Positions 17,041 to 25,794 are shown, counted from the first letter of the stretch. The stretch is 64,000 nucleotides of DNA from an uncultured Prevotella sp. (GCA_900540375.1 UQFS01000013.1:21062-85061), one strand, 5' to 3'. Numbers and translations are program-made. Notes: a model not told the origin generated them from the sequence alone.

Positions 17041-18530
17041 ATAAACAGTTCATCAAAGACTTATCACAAGAAATAGTAGACAAATTTGAACTTGACAAGA
17101 AGCAAGCCAACAGCTTTGTCGAGAAGATGTTCAGTGTCTTGCAAGAAGGTCTTCAAGACGAGAAGATTGTGAAGATCAAGGGATTGGGTACTTTCAAAGT
17201 CATCAGCGTGCAATCGAGAAAGAGCATCGACGTCAACACGGGTGAACCGATTCTTATCGACGGTAGAGATAAGATCAGCTTCACTCCTGACAGCGATATG
17301 CGTGACTTTGTCAACCGCCCCTTCTCTCAATTTGAGACGGTAGCCGTCAACGATGGCACCGACTTTAGCCTTATCGACAAGAAATTCGAGGAAGAGGAAA
17401 AAGAAGAAACATCGGAGGATGCGGTTGAAGATAAACAAGAAAAATCGACTGCAAATCAACAAGAGGATTCAATTGCAAATCAGCAAGAAGATTCGGTTGA
17501 GGATCAACAGCAGAAAGATTCGGTTGAAGATAAGCAAGAGGAAACTCTCGCACAAGAAGCTCCATCTACGATTGAAATTGCCAATAACCAAGAAAGTGAA
17601 GAACCAAAAGACGAGGAAGAAGCTAAGCAGGAAATGCTGACGCAAGAGCCAAATACCCCCGAACAGACATCGGAAGGAAACGGGCTGAAAGCTGAAGACA
17701 TAGGGCAAGAGACTAAAGATACTAAGTCGGAAATACAAGCCGTTGGTATTGAGGAGGAAGTGCATGAGGCAACTGTCAACATCAGCCGGAAGTTCGAGGA
17801 CGAGAATCATCAACTACAAGTGGCGAATGAAGAGCTACGAAATAATTTCCGCCATCAATATCGGATGATGAAGGGAGTCATTTCAGTTTTTGTGGTTGTC
17901 GTTTTGCTATGTTTGGGTGGTGGTTATTCTCTGCTCAATCAATTGAAGAAGCGCGATCACCGCATTGAGATGCTGGAAATATTAGCCTACCGCAATAAAA
18001 ATGGCATAAATGCTCACCCCGGCAACGACTCTACGCTCTATGCAATACCATCAGCAGCAAGCCAACAGAACCAAAGCAAGCAGACTAACGAGGCCCTGGC
18101 TAAAGACAATACTGAGAGAAAAGCAAAGACTGAGAGTAAACGTACAACCAACAATAGTGCTTCACTGCCCTCAGGCGCTGTAGCAAACAGTAGTAATCAG
18201 TCAGAAAATGGCCAACGCAATGCATTGAAGTCGTCAAATGCCAATAATACAAAGCAGAAACCGTCTGAAATCGCTTTGTCAAAGCAAAAGGCTGACAAAG
18301 AGCAGGCTGCCTACAACAAAGACGTTAGGATCCGCACGGGTGCCTATCGCATTGTAGGCATCAGCCATACGGTGAAAGTACGGGGTGGACAAACGCTCTA
18401 TTCCATCAGCCGTGCCAATCTTGGACCCGGTATGGAGTGCTATGTACAAGCCGTTAACGGTGGTAAAACTAACTTTAAGGCAGGAGAAACCGTCAAGATC
18501 CCCAAGCTTCAAATCAAAAAGAGAAAATAA
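17037..18530 (+). CDS. HU-like domain - transmembrane - LysM fusion protein
   Basis: The 497-residue protein has an unusual order. Residues 1-95 resemble an HU/IHF domain (IKDLSQEIVDKF, then KIKGLGTFKV and VNTGEPI). Residues about 110-245 are a very acidic, Gln-rich linker with repeated DSVEDQQ/ANQQEDS-like units. A short coiled-coil stretch comes next, then one membrane helix at about 279-301 (GVISVFVVVVLLCLGGG). A Ser/Asn/Lys-rich segment leads to a C-terminal LysM-like module from about 443 (HTVKVRGGQTLYSISRANLG). This places a DNA-binding domain in the cytoplasm and a peptidoglycan-binding domain outside. The HU arm lacks the clear Asn-Pro wedge, so DNA bending may be lost. It overlaps the HU gene by 4 bp. 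Confidence 0.85.
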   Translation: MNKQFIKDLSQEIVDKFELDKKQANSFVEKMFSVLQEGLQDEKIVKIKGLGTFKVISVQSRKSIDVNTGEPILIDGRDKISFTPDSDMRDFVNRPFSQFETVAVNDGTDFSLIDKKFEEEEKEETSEDAVEDKQEKSTANQQEDSIANQQEDSVEDQQQKDSVEDKQEETLAQEAPSTIEIANNQESEEPKDEEEAKQEMLTQEPNTPEQTSEGNGLKAEDIGQETKDTKSEIQAVGIEEEVHEATVNISRKFEDENHQLQVANEELRNNFRHQYRMMKGVISVFVVVVLLCLGGGYSLLNQLKKRDHRIEMLEILAYRNKNGINAHPGNDSTLYAIPSAASQQNQSKQTNEALAKDNTERKAKTESKRTTNNSASLPSGAVANSSNQSENGQRNALKSSNANNTKQKPSEIALSKQKADKEQAAYNKDVRIRTGAYRIVGISHTVKVRGGQTLYSISRANLGPGMECYVQAVNGGKTNFKAGETVKIPKLQIKKRK

Positions 18531-18544
18531 ACGGAAAAAGAAGT

Positions 18545-18665
18545 GGGTATAATCCTACTTCGCTGAAGGCTATACTGAGAGAAAAGCAAAAATGATTTTG
18601 CAGGATAGCCCCCAAATGCTAAAGAAGTAGGTTCCTTTAGCGGAGGTACCCTGCAAAAGCATTAT
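18545..18665. other. Structured region between convergent genes
   Basis: Several pairings compete here: CCTACTTC (18554-18561) with GAAGTAGG (18624-18631), CGCTGAAGG (18561-18569) with CCTTTAGCG (18634-18642), GGCTAT (18568-18573) with ATAGCC (18605-18610), and a 14-bp stem with one mismatch between 18591-18604 and 18650-18663. It fills the gap between two convergent genes, so a two-way transcription end is the simplest role. Confidence 0.5.
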
Positions 18666-19106
18666 TTAGAAGGGAAGATCATCAGCGGCATCGCCGCTGT
18701 CTTGCGCTGGTGCTGCCGAAGCTGCCGCAGTTGTCGGAGCATCTGCTGGAGCAGCAGGAGCCTGACCACCCAACTGACTTGTAGGAGTAGCCACAGAAAC
18801 ACCGCCGACAGCGTTAGGATCTACATGGTCAACGCGGAAAGCATTGATATCATTGAAATAGCGGTCTTGCCATGGACGTGCGTTAATATCCAGCCACACA
18901 TGCACTGTATCACCCTGATGAATATTGAATTGCTCGAGCTTGTCAGCGCCGAAGACGCGGAACAAGCAAGCGCGAGGATATTGGTCTTTCGTCTGAATCA
19001 CAAATTCCTGAGATTTCCAAGCGTTACCAGTGCGCTGAGAAACGCCCTCTTTAGCAGGGTACTCCTTGATAATCACCCCTTCTACTTCTATTCCTTGTAA
19101 TGCCAT
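18666..19106 (-). CDS. DUF3127 protein with an SSB-like acidic tail
   Basis: The 146-residue protein consists of a DUF3127 domain (residues about 1-95, OB-fold-like strands such as GVIIKEYP and CLFRVFGADKL) and an Ala/Pro/Gln/Thr-rich linker ending in DDLPF. The tail has the same form as the C-terminal peptide of bacterial single-stranded DNA-binding protein (DDxPF), which recruits repair and replication proteins. The architecture of a small beta domain, flexible linker and acidic-hydrophobic tip is therefore SSB-like, though I cannot show DNA binding. It is a lone gene converging on the HU-LysM gene and divergent from dnaN. Confidence 0.85.
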   Translation of the reverse strand: MALQGIEVEGVIIKEYPAKEGVSQRTGNAWKSQEFVIQTKDQYPRACLFRVFGADKLEQFNIHQGDTVHVWLDINARPWQDRYFNDINAFRVDHVDPNAVGGVSVATPTSQLGGQAPAAPADAPTTAAASAAPAQDSGDAADDLPF

Positions 19107-19247
19107 TTATGAGAGTTTTTTAGTTGAACTATTTTTGTTATACTGCAAAGATAATGATAAAGACGGAAATATCAAGCAATTCAATTGAAAAAAAACAAAA
19201 AATAAAAAATAATACGCCATAGCTTTCCGATTCTGTTATTTTCTTAT

Positions 19248-19255
19248 TATCTTTG
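19248..19255 (+). promoter_or_regulatory. -7 box of dnaN
   Basis: TATCTTTG lies 34 bp before the chosen dnaN start. Using the in-frame ATG at 19253 would put the start codon inside this box, so the downstream start at 19289 is preferred. Confidence 0.6.
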
Positions 19256-19288
19256 TATAGAAGAAAACAAATAAAACCATTATTTTAT

Positions 19289-20413
19289 ATGAGATTTAGT
19301 CTTTCAAGCTCCGCATTGAGCACTCGACTGCAAACATTGGCCAAGGTCATCAACTCCAAAAATTCCATGCCCATCTTGGAATGCTTCGTGTTTGATGTCA
19401 GCCAAGGACAACTTCGCATTACAGCCAGCGATGGCGAGAACCGCATGACTTCTTTGGTCAGCTTGAGCGAATGCGACAGCGAAGGCTCTTTTGCTATTTC
19501 CAGCCATCTGATTCTCGATGCAGTGAAACTGCTTCCTGAGCAGCCCCTCGCCTTCGATGTCAACTTGGATTCTTTTCAGGTGACCGTTGAATACCAAAAC
19601 GGTCAGTATCAGCTCGTGGCACAAAACGCTGAGGAGTATCCTCAGGTGCAGCCTATAGAGGGCGACATCCATACGCTGACAATTGACGCCGGCGTTTTGG
19701 TAAACAATCTCTCACGCACACTCTTTGCTACGGACAACAACGAGATACGCCCCGTGATGAACGGTGTATACTTCGATTTGACGCCCGAGCATCTGGCTAT
19801 CGTTGCCAGCGACGGCCACAAGTTGGTGCGCTGCCGCAACTACGACATCAAGTCAGAGACTCCTGCCTCTTTCATTCTTCCTAAGAAGCCTGCCAATCTC
19901 TTGAAAAACGGACTTGACCCAACCAGTGGCGACGTAGTCATCAAGTTCAACAACAATGCAGCTGAATTGTCATTTGCCGACGGCACGCTGCGCTGCCAGC
20001 TGATCGAGGGCACCTTCCCCAACTACAACGCTGCTATTCCTACCGACAACCCCAATGAGTTGCTTATCGACCGCAAAGCGCTCATGGACAGCATCCGCCG
20101 CGTACTGCCTTTCGCCAGCATCAGCAGTCAGCTGATTCGCTTCAGACTGTCAATGGGCTCTCTGCAACTCTCTGCCGAAGACATCGATTTCGCGACAAGC
20201 GCTAAAGAGACTTTGGTATGTGAGTACAATGGCCAGCCCTTGCAGATCGGCTTCCGCGGTGACTATTTCTGCGAAGTCCTCTCCTCGCTTGACAGCGACG
20301 ACGTGAAGGTGATGCTGGGCGATCCCAGCCGTCCAGGCATAGTGTTGCCAAGTGTACAGGATGAGCATGAGGACGTGCTGATGCTGATCATGCCATTAAT
20401 TCTGAATGAGTAA
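19289..20413 (+). CDS. dnaN: DNA polymerase III beta subunit (sliding clamp)
   Basis: Sliding clamp of 374 residues starting MRFSLSSSALSTRLQTLAKV, with the three repeated clamp domains of normal length. Family markers include NSKNSMPILE in domain I, TLFATDNNEIRPVMNGVYF at the start of domain II and a C-terminal MPL near the end (LIMPLILNE), which forms part of the peptide-binding pocket. It tethers replicative polymerase to DNA. The gene is followed by a strong hairpin and then by an exonuclease gene in the same direction. Confidence 0.97.
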   Translation: MRFSLSSSALSTRLQTLAKVINSKNSMPILECFVFDVSQGQLRITASDGENRMTSLVSLSECDSEGSFAISSHLILDAVKLLPEQPLAFDVNLDSFQVTVEYQNGQYQLVAQNAEEYPQVQPIEGDIHTLTIDAGVLVNNLSRTLFATDNNEIRPVMNGVYFDLTPEHLAIVASDGHKLVRCRNYDIKSETPASFILPKKPANLLKNGLDPTSGDVVIKFNNNAAELSFADGTLRCQLIEGTFPNYNAAIPTDNPNELLIDRKALMDSIRRVLPFASISSQLIRFRLSMGSLQLSAEDIDFATSAKETLVCEYNGQPLQIGFRGDYFCEVLSSLDSDDVKVMLGDPSRPGIVLPSVQDEHEDVLMLIMPLILNE

Positions 20414-20444
20414 TTGTCAACTATCATAAGATGATATCTTCGCT

Positions 20445-20494
20445 CTACGAGTCTTGAAAACCGAATCGTTCGACATTCTCTTCAAGACTCGTAG
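20445..20494. other. Perfect 14-bp hairpin between dnaN and the exonuclease gene
   Basis: CTACGAGTCTTGAA (20445-20458) and TTCAAGACTCGTAG (20481-20494) are perfect inverted repeats around a 22-nt loop that itself contains CGAA/TTCG. No U-run follows on the plus strand, so it may be a processing or stability element rather than a simple terminator. Confidence 0.75.
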
Positions 20495-20521
20495 TGGCAT
20501 ATTTGGTGGAATATATTTTTC

Positions 20522-21400
20522 ATGAAACTGAATCTTAAAAAGCCTCTGGTCATCTTTGACTTGGAATCAACAGGTTTAGACCTCGTCAATGACCGAATCA
20601 TACAAATCTCTTACGTGAAAGTCTCACCCAATGGCGATGAGGAGCGGAAAAACATTTTTGTCAATCCCGGAAAGCCGATTCCCCACGAAGTGCAAGAACT
20701 CACCGGCATCACCGATGATGATGTCAAAGACGCTCCCACTTTCAAGCAGTTGGCCAAGCAACTGGCTGACAGTTTCTCCGGTTGTGACTTTGCCGGCTAC
20801 AATTCCAATCGCTTCGACATTCCCCTGCTGGCCGAGGAGTTTCTCCGTGCCGGCATCGACTTTGACTTCTCGCGTTGCCATCTCATCGATGCCCAAAGCA
20901 TCTTCTTCAAGATGGAGCCCCGCAACCTGTCCGCTGCCTATAAATTCTACACGGGCCACAGTATGGAAGACGACTTGAAGGCTCACCGCGCTGACCAAGA
21001 CGCTGAAGCCACCTACAGAGTGCTACAAGGTGAGCTGGACATGTATGACCCGGAGAAAGCTGAAGATCCGAAGCGCGCATTACCCAACGATATGGATGCT
21101 TTGGCTGAGTTCTCTGCCATGAACGACAATGTCGACTTTGCAGGCCGCATCGTGTGGAAAGAGATGAAAAACGCCCAAGGACATCCTATCCTCGACGAGA
21201 ACGGAAAACCACGCCGCCAAGAAGTCTTCAACTTTGGCAAATACCGTGGATGGGTTGTCACCGACGTGCTCCATCGCGACCCCGGCTTCTTCAGCTGGAT
21301 GCTCGGAGCCGACTTCACACTCAACACCAAGCAAGTGCTCACACGCATCCGCTTGCGCGAGGCTAAACTCAATATGCAAGCGGCTGCCCATACAAGATGA
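20522..21400 (+). CDS. DEDDh 3'-5' exonuclease (DnaQ/ExoX-like)
   Basis: The 292-residue protein has a complete DEDDh exonuclease core: Asp13 and Glu15 (IFDLESTG), Asp99 (NSNRFDIPLL), His155 and Asp160 (HRADQDAEAT). After about residue 220 there is a second module with FNFGKYRGW and DPGFFSWML, resembling the short C-terminal module of ExoX-like nucleases. It probably trims or proofreads DNA 3' ends; whether it is a polymerase III epsilon subunit or a free repair nuclease is uncertain, and its position after dnaN fits either. The stop overlaps the next start by 4 bp. Confidence 0.9.
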   Translation: MKLNLKKPLVIFDLESTGLDLVNDRIIQISYVKVSPNGDEERKNIFVNPGKPIPHEVQELTGITDDDVKDAPTFKQLAKQLADSFSGCDFAGYNSNRFDIPLLAEEFLRAGIDFDFSRCHLIDAQSIFFKMEPRNLSAAYKFYTGHSMEDDLKAHRADQDAEATYRVLQGELDMYDPEKAEDPKRALPNDMDALAEFSAMNDNVDFAGRIVWKEMKNAQGHPILDENGKPRRQEVFNFGKYRGWVVTDVLHRDPGFFSWMLGADFTLNTKQVLTRIRLREAKLNMQAAAHTR

Positions 21401-22320
21401 TCATGATGAAACCAGCGTTTCTCCTTTGCCTCTCTCTGTTCTTGATGCTTCTCTTCCCTGCAAAAGGAGCATCGCAGGAGCTGAACATGAAAGTGACCGT
21501 CAACCACAGTCAGATTCAGGGTACTGATGCCTCCGTTTTCGACAATCTGCAACAGGCGATTACCACTTTCGTTAACGACAGACAATGGACCCACATGCAG
21601 TTTCGTAAAAATGAGAAAATCAATTGCAGCCTGACCATCACCGTAAGTAAATATGATCCCGCCACAAACATGTTCACCTGCAAAGCACTGATCCAAGCCA
21701 ACCGTCCGGTGTTCAACGCATCGTATACGACTACGCTCTACAACAACAACGACAAGGACTTTAACTTCAAATACGCTCAGTTCGACCAACTGGAGTTTAA
21801 AGACGAGATGGTTGACAATGCGCTCACTGCGGTACTGGCTTATTACGCTTATCTCATCATTGGCCTGGATCTGGACAGTTTCTCACCTATGGGCGGCGAA
21901 GATGTGCTGCAGCTTTGCATGAACCTGGCCAATAATGCTCAAAACTTGGACGTGACGGGATGGAAAGCTTTCGACAACGACCGAAACCGCTTCGCCGTCA
22001 TCAACGACTATCTTGATGGCAGCATGAAGCCTTTCCGCCAACTGCAATACGACTATTATCGGCTTGGACTCGACCAAATGGCCGAAAACAGCGAGCGTGG
22101 AAGGGCTCAAATCACCAATGCTATCGAAAACGACTTAAAGACAGCCCACGAGAATAGGCCCACGAGTATGCTCCCACAGATTTGGACCGACTACAAACGC
22201 GATGAGTTGGCAAATATCTATCAGGGCAAAGGTACTCCGAAAGAGAAAGAGGCCATCTACGACATACTCTTCTCGATCAACGCCTCTCAGAACAATGCTT
22301 GGGACAAAATAAAACAATGA
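21397..22320 (+). CDS. DUF4835 / PorD-like exported protein
   Basis: The 307-residue protein has a signal peptide (MIMMKPAFLLCLSLFLMLLFPAKGASQ) followed by ELNMKVTVNHSQIQGT, the typical mature start of the DUF4835 family. Later family-like stretches are FNFKYAQFDQLEF and GLDLDSFSPMGG. The family is restricted to Bacteroidetes and has been linked to the type IX secretion system under the name PorD; I recall this link but cannot verify it here, and nothing else of that system is in the window. Start choice among the clustered Mets is uncertain by three residues. It is coupled to the exonuclease gene and ends 4 bp before recN. Confidence 0.82.
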   Translation: MIMMKPAFLLCLSLFLMLLFPAKGASQELNMKVTVNHSQIQGTDASVFDNLQQAITTFVNDRQWTHMQFRKNEKINCSLTITVSKYDPATNMFTCKALIQANRPVFNASYTTTLYNNNDKDFNFKYAQFDQLEFKDEMVDNALTAVLAYYAYLIIGLDLDSFSPMGGEDVLQLCMNLANNAQNLDVTGWKAFDNDRNRFAVINDYLDGSMKPFRQLQYDYYRLGLDQMAENSERGRAQITNAIENDLKTAHENRPTSMLPQIWTDYKRDELANIYQGKGTPKEKEAIYDILFSINASQNNAWDKIKQ

Positions 22321-22324
22321 CATC

Positions 22325-23995
22325 ATGCTCAAACAGTTATATATCAAGAATTTCACGCTCATCGATGAGCTCAACATTGATTTCCATCCGGGATTCTCTG
22401 TCATCACCGGTGAGACGGGAGCTGGTAAAAGCATCATCCTCGGAGCCATCCATCTGCTCTTGGGACAGCGAGCGGACACCCGACAAATCAAGGAAGGAAG
22501 AAACAAATGCATCGTTGAGGCGCATTTCGATTTGAGTACTTACCATCTCGAAGACTTCTTTCAGAGAAACAACATCGACTACGATGCCTCTGACTGCATC
22601 CTCCGACGAGAAGTAAACAGCAGTGGCAAGAGCCGCGCGTTTATCAACGACACCCCCGTGTCCTTGACGCTGATGCGTGAATGCGGTGAGCTATTGGTCG
22701 ACATTCACAGCCAACATCAAAATCTGCTCTTGCAGAAAGAGGACTTCCAAATGAGTGTCGTGGACATCATCGCCGACGACAAACCGCTCCTTAACGACTA
22801 CAAGCATCACTACGCCGACTATCTCCAAGCTGTGCGCAAATACGAGGAGCAGAAAAAACTCATCGCACAGAATCGTGATAATGAGGAGTTTCTCCGCTTT
22901 CAATATAATGAGCTTGACAAAGCCAATCTACAAGCCGACGAACAGGAGAGTCTGGAAAGCCAAGTACAGACGTTAAGCCATATCGAAGACATCAAGAGCG
23001 CTCTGTTTCAAACGACTTCCCTGCTCAGCAACGATGACAATGGTGCTGTCAACCTCGTGAAGAATGCGGCCGACTCGTTGCAAAACCTTGTCGATGTCTA
23101 TCCTGAGATTCAGGACGCTGCGCAGCGACTTGAATCGGCTGGCATCGAGTTGAAGGACATCGCCGACGAAGTTGACCACAAATTGGAAAACATAGATTTC
23201 GATCCTCAACAACTCCAACAGATGAACGACCGGTTGGATGAACTCTACTCATTGGAGAAGAAATTCCACGTTAGTGGCGTCAACGAGCTCATCGTTCTAC
23301 GCGACCAACTCAAGCAGGAGATTGCCAACATCGATTGCGGCGACGATATCTTGGCCGACTTGGAGAAAGCGATGAACGTCGCCCACGACAATTGCATAAA
23401 AGTCGGACAGCGACTGAGCGAAGCCCGACAACAATCCGCAAAAAAAATCGAGGCAGAGATGCATCAGCGTCTGGTGCCACTGGGCATCCCCAAAGTCCGC
23501 TTCTCTATCGACATCCAGCACACCGACTGTCAGCCGATGGGACTCGACAAGATCTCTTTCCTCTTCAGTGCCAACAGTAGCACCCCACTCCAACCCGTAG
23601 CCCAAGTGGCTTCCGGTGGTGAGATTGCTCGCGTGATGCTCTCACTGAAAGCAATGATCAGCGGTGCCGTAAGACTTCCCACTATCATCTTCGACGAGAT
23701 CGACACGGGTGTCAGCGGACGCGTGGCTGAGAAAATGGCCGAGACAATGCGCGGGATGGCACAACAGTATCGTCAGGTCATCGCCATCACCCACCTTCCG
23801 CAGATAGCAGCCGGTGGAACCTCTCACTACAAAGTGAGCAAAGAGGAGACATCCGAGGGCACCGTCAGCACGATGCGTGAACTCTCTAATGATGAGCGTG
23901 TACGCGAAATCGCACAGATGCTTAGCGGCAGCGACATCTCGCAGGCTGCCATCGATAATGCTCAGGCTTTGCTGAATGCTCAGAAATGGCTCTGA
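22325..23995 (+). CDS. recN: DNA repair ATPase RecN
   Basis: SMC-like ATPase of 556 residues acting in double-strand-break repair. The Walker A loop GETGAGKS is at 29-36 near the N-terminus, a long coiled-coil middle (about 150-390) holds the arms, and the C-terminal half has the signature ASGGEIARVML and Walker B IIFDEIDTGVSG, followed by TREATHLP-equivalent AITHLPQIA. Length and motif order match RecN throughout. It begins 4 bp after the DUF4835 gene, so exonuclease, DUF4835 and recN likely share one transcript. Confidence 0.96.
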   Translation: MLKQLYIKNFTLIDELNIDFHPGFSVITGETGAGKSIILGAIHLLLGQRADTRQIKEGRNKCIVEAHFDLSTYHLEDFFQRNNIDYDASDCILRREVNSSGKSRAFINDTPVSLTLMRECGELLVDIHSQHQNLLLQKEDFQMSVVDIIADDKPLLNDYKHHYADYLQAVRKYEEQKKLIAQNRDNEEFLRFQYNELDKANLQADEQESLESQVQTLSHIEDIKSALFQTTSLLSNDDNGAVNLVKNAADSLQNLVDVYPEIQDAAQRLESAGIELKDIADEVDHKLENIDFDPQQLQQMNDRLDELYSLEKKFHVSGVNELIVLRDQLKQEIANIDCGDDILADLEKAMNVAHDNCIKVGQRLSEARQQSAKKIEAEMHQRLVPLGIPKVRFSIDIQHTDCQPMGLDKISFLFSANSSTPLQPVAQVASGGEIARVMLSLKAMISGAVRLPTIIFDEIDTGVSGRVAEKMAETMRGMAQQYRQVIAITHLPQIAAGGTSHYKVSKEETSEGTVSTMRELSNDERVREIAQMLSGSDISQAAIDNAQALLNAQKWL

Positions 23996-24059
23996 ACAAA
24001 AGAAAATACTCAAATTTCAAAGAAATAATCCAAAGATCAGGAACTATATATAATATAAT

Positions 24060-25733
24060 ATGAGAAAAACAATATCAAACTTTCTCCTTCTCTTCGCCAT
24101 GCTGCTACCTCTTAAGATGTTGGCCCAAGGTGCCAGCATGGCGAAGGTTGCATCCAATATCTTCACGCTGACAACCTTTAACGCCGACGGCTCCATCCAC
24201 GGCTCCACCCATGGAGTCTTTGCAGGGCCTCAAGGTGAAGCCATTGCTCCGTGGCATGTCTTTGTAGGAGCAATCCGTGCCACTGTCATTGATAACAAAG
24301 GCCAGCAGCGCGATGTCGATGCAATCATCGGTGCTTCTGAGATGTATGACCTCTGCCGCTTCCGGGTGAAAGGCAACCATTTGCCAACTGGCTTGAGCAT
24401 CAGCACGGTGGATGCTCCAGTCTCGCCCGCCACTCTCGTAAGCTTCTCAACCAAGAAAGTTGACAGCCACAAGGTAAAGCCACTGCGCACAGAGAAGTTC
24501 ATGACCTCCTATAACTATTATGTGTTCAACGATGTCGATGTATCCTCCACGGATCTTGGCTGCCCCATTGTCAACGGTGCCGGTCAACTGCTTGGCCTCA
24601 TGCAGCGCCCGCAGGGTGGCGGCCAGACTTTCTCTGCAGACGCCCGCCTGACCACAACCTTCACGACCAACGGTCTTTCACTCTCCGACCCTACACTCAA
24701 GGCTACCGCCATCCGTCCGGCTCTCCCGACCGAGGAGCAGCAGGCTACACTGATGCTTGTTCTTGCCGCTGGGCAAACCGACAGCGCCAACTACGAGACC
24801 TATATCCACGAATACATCACGTGCTTTCCCACGGCTACCATCGGCTATCTGACACTGGCCAACTGGTATGAGCGTTATAATAAATTCAGTCTTGCCGATG
24901 CCACGTTGAAGACTGAGACACAGAAGGCCGCTAAGAAGGATGAGGCTTACTACGACTATGCCAAAACCGTTTATCAGGCTGCCATTGCCCGTGTCGCCAC
25001 CCTCTATCCCTCTTGGACTTTCCAGTACGCCACAGAATTGGCTCAGCAAGCCGACAAACTCAATCCGCTGCCAATCTACAAGCATCTGCAAGCACAAATC
25101 CTTTATGCCACCGGCAATTACGATAAAGCGCTTGAAACCTTCACCGCATTGCAGAGCACCGACTTAGGCAAAAACGGAGAAGTGTTTTTTGAAGCCGCCC
25201 AATGTAAGACACAGCTCAAGGCACCAAAAGCTGAGGTGCTCGCGCTGCTCGACAAAGCTGTCAGCGTACAGTCCGGCACTACCTCTGCTCCCTATGTCCT
25301 GACCCGTGCAAGAGTCTACGATGTCACTGGTGACTACCGCAAAGCCTTCAACGACTATCTGACCTACGACTCACTGGTCAACTATCAGGGCACTGACGAC
25401 TTCTACTATGCGAAGTTTAAATGCGAGATGAAGCTTCGCCAATATCAACTGGCTCTCAACGACATCGCCCACGCCATCGTGTTAAACCGCACAGCCCCCA
25501 CCTACTATGCCGAGATGGCCAGCCTTCAGCTGAAAGTTGGGAAATACGACGATGTGGTAAAGACCTGTGACTTGGCCCTACAATTGACACAGCAGTATAG
25601 CGACCTCTATATCATCAAGGGCATCGCTCTTTGTGAATTGAAAAAGAAAGAAGAAGGCATTGCCGCTTTGCAGAGTGCCCAGCAGTTGGGCGACAGCAGA
25701 GCAGAAGGCCTCATCAAGAAATATCAGAAATAA
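24060..25733 (+). CDS. Exported trypsin-fold protein with Cys at the nucleophile site, plus TPR repeats
   Basis: The 557-residue protein has a signal peptide (cleavage near LAQG, residue 23). Residues about 28-190 follow the order of a trypsin/HtrA-like domain: HGVFAGPQGEAIAPWHVFVGA with His66, YDLCRFRV with Asp97, and TDLGCPIVNGAGQLLG with Cys168 where these proteases have Ser in GxSG/P. The rest (about 230-557) is helical tetratricopeptide-type repeats, e.g. ATGNYDKALETFTAL and RQYQLALNDIAHAI. It may be a Cys protease of trypsin fold, as in viral 3C enzymes, or an inactive binding protein. It stands 64 bp after recN and is followed by a two-way terminator. Confidence 0.78.
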   Translation: MRKTISNFLLLFAMLLPLKMLAQGASMAKVASNIFTLTTFNADGSIHGSTHGVFAGPQGEAIAPWHVFVGAIRATVIDNKGQQRDVDAIIGASEMYDLCRFRVKGNHLPTGLSISTVDAPVSPATLVSFSTKKVDSHKVKPLRTEKFMTSYNYYVFNDVDVSSTDLGCPIVNGAGQLLGLMQRPQGGGQTFSADARLTTTFTTNGLSLSDPTLKATAIRPALPTEEQQATLMLVLAAGQTDSANYETYIHEYITCFPTATIGYLTLANWYERYNKFSLADATLKTETQKAAKKDEAYYDYAKTVYQAAIARVATLYPSWTFQYATELAQQADKLNPLPIYKHLQAQILYATGNYDKALETFTALQSTDLGKNGEVFFEAAQCKTQLKAPKAEVLALLDKAVSVQSGTTSAPYVLTRARVYDVTGDYRKAFNDYLTYDSLVNYQGTDDFYYAKFKCEMKLRQYQLALNDIAHAIVLNRTAPTYYAEMASLQLKVGKYDDVVKTCDLALQLTQQYSDLYIIKGIALCELKKKEEGIAALQSAQQLGDSRAEGLIKKYQK

Positions 25734-25755
25734 TCATCTGACGAAATAAAACGCC

Positions 25756-25794
25756 AACGGCGGCTTCCAAGAAAATATCTTGGAAGCCGCCGTT
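25756..25794. terminator. Bidirectional terminator between convergent genes
   Basis: A perfect 17-bp stem (25756-25772 with 25778-25794) closes on a 5-nt AT loop. On the minus strand it is followed by a T-rich tail (GTTTTATTT), so it best serves the cinA-like gene, and it can also stop plus-strand transcripts. Confidence 0.85.
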
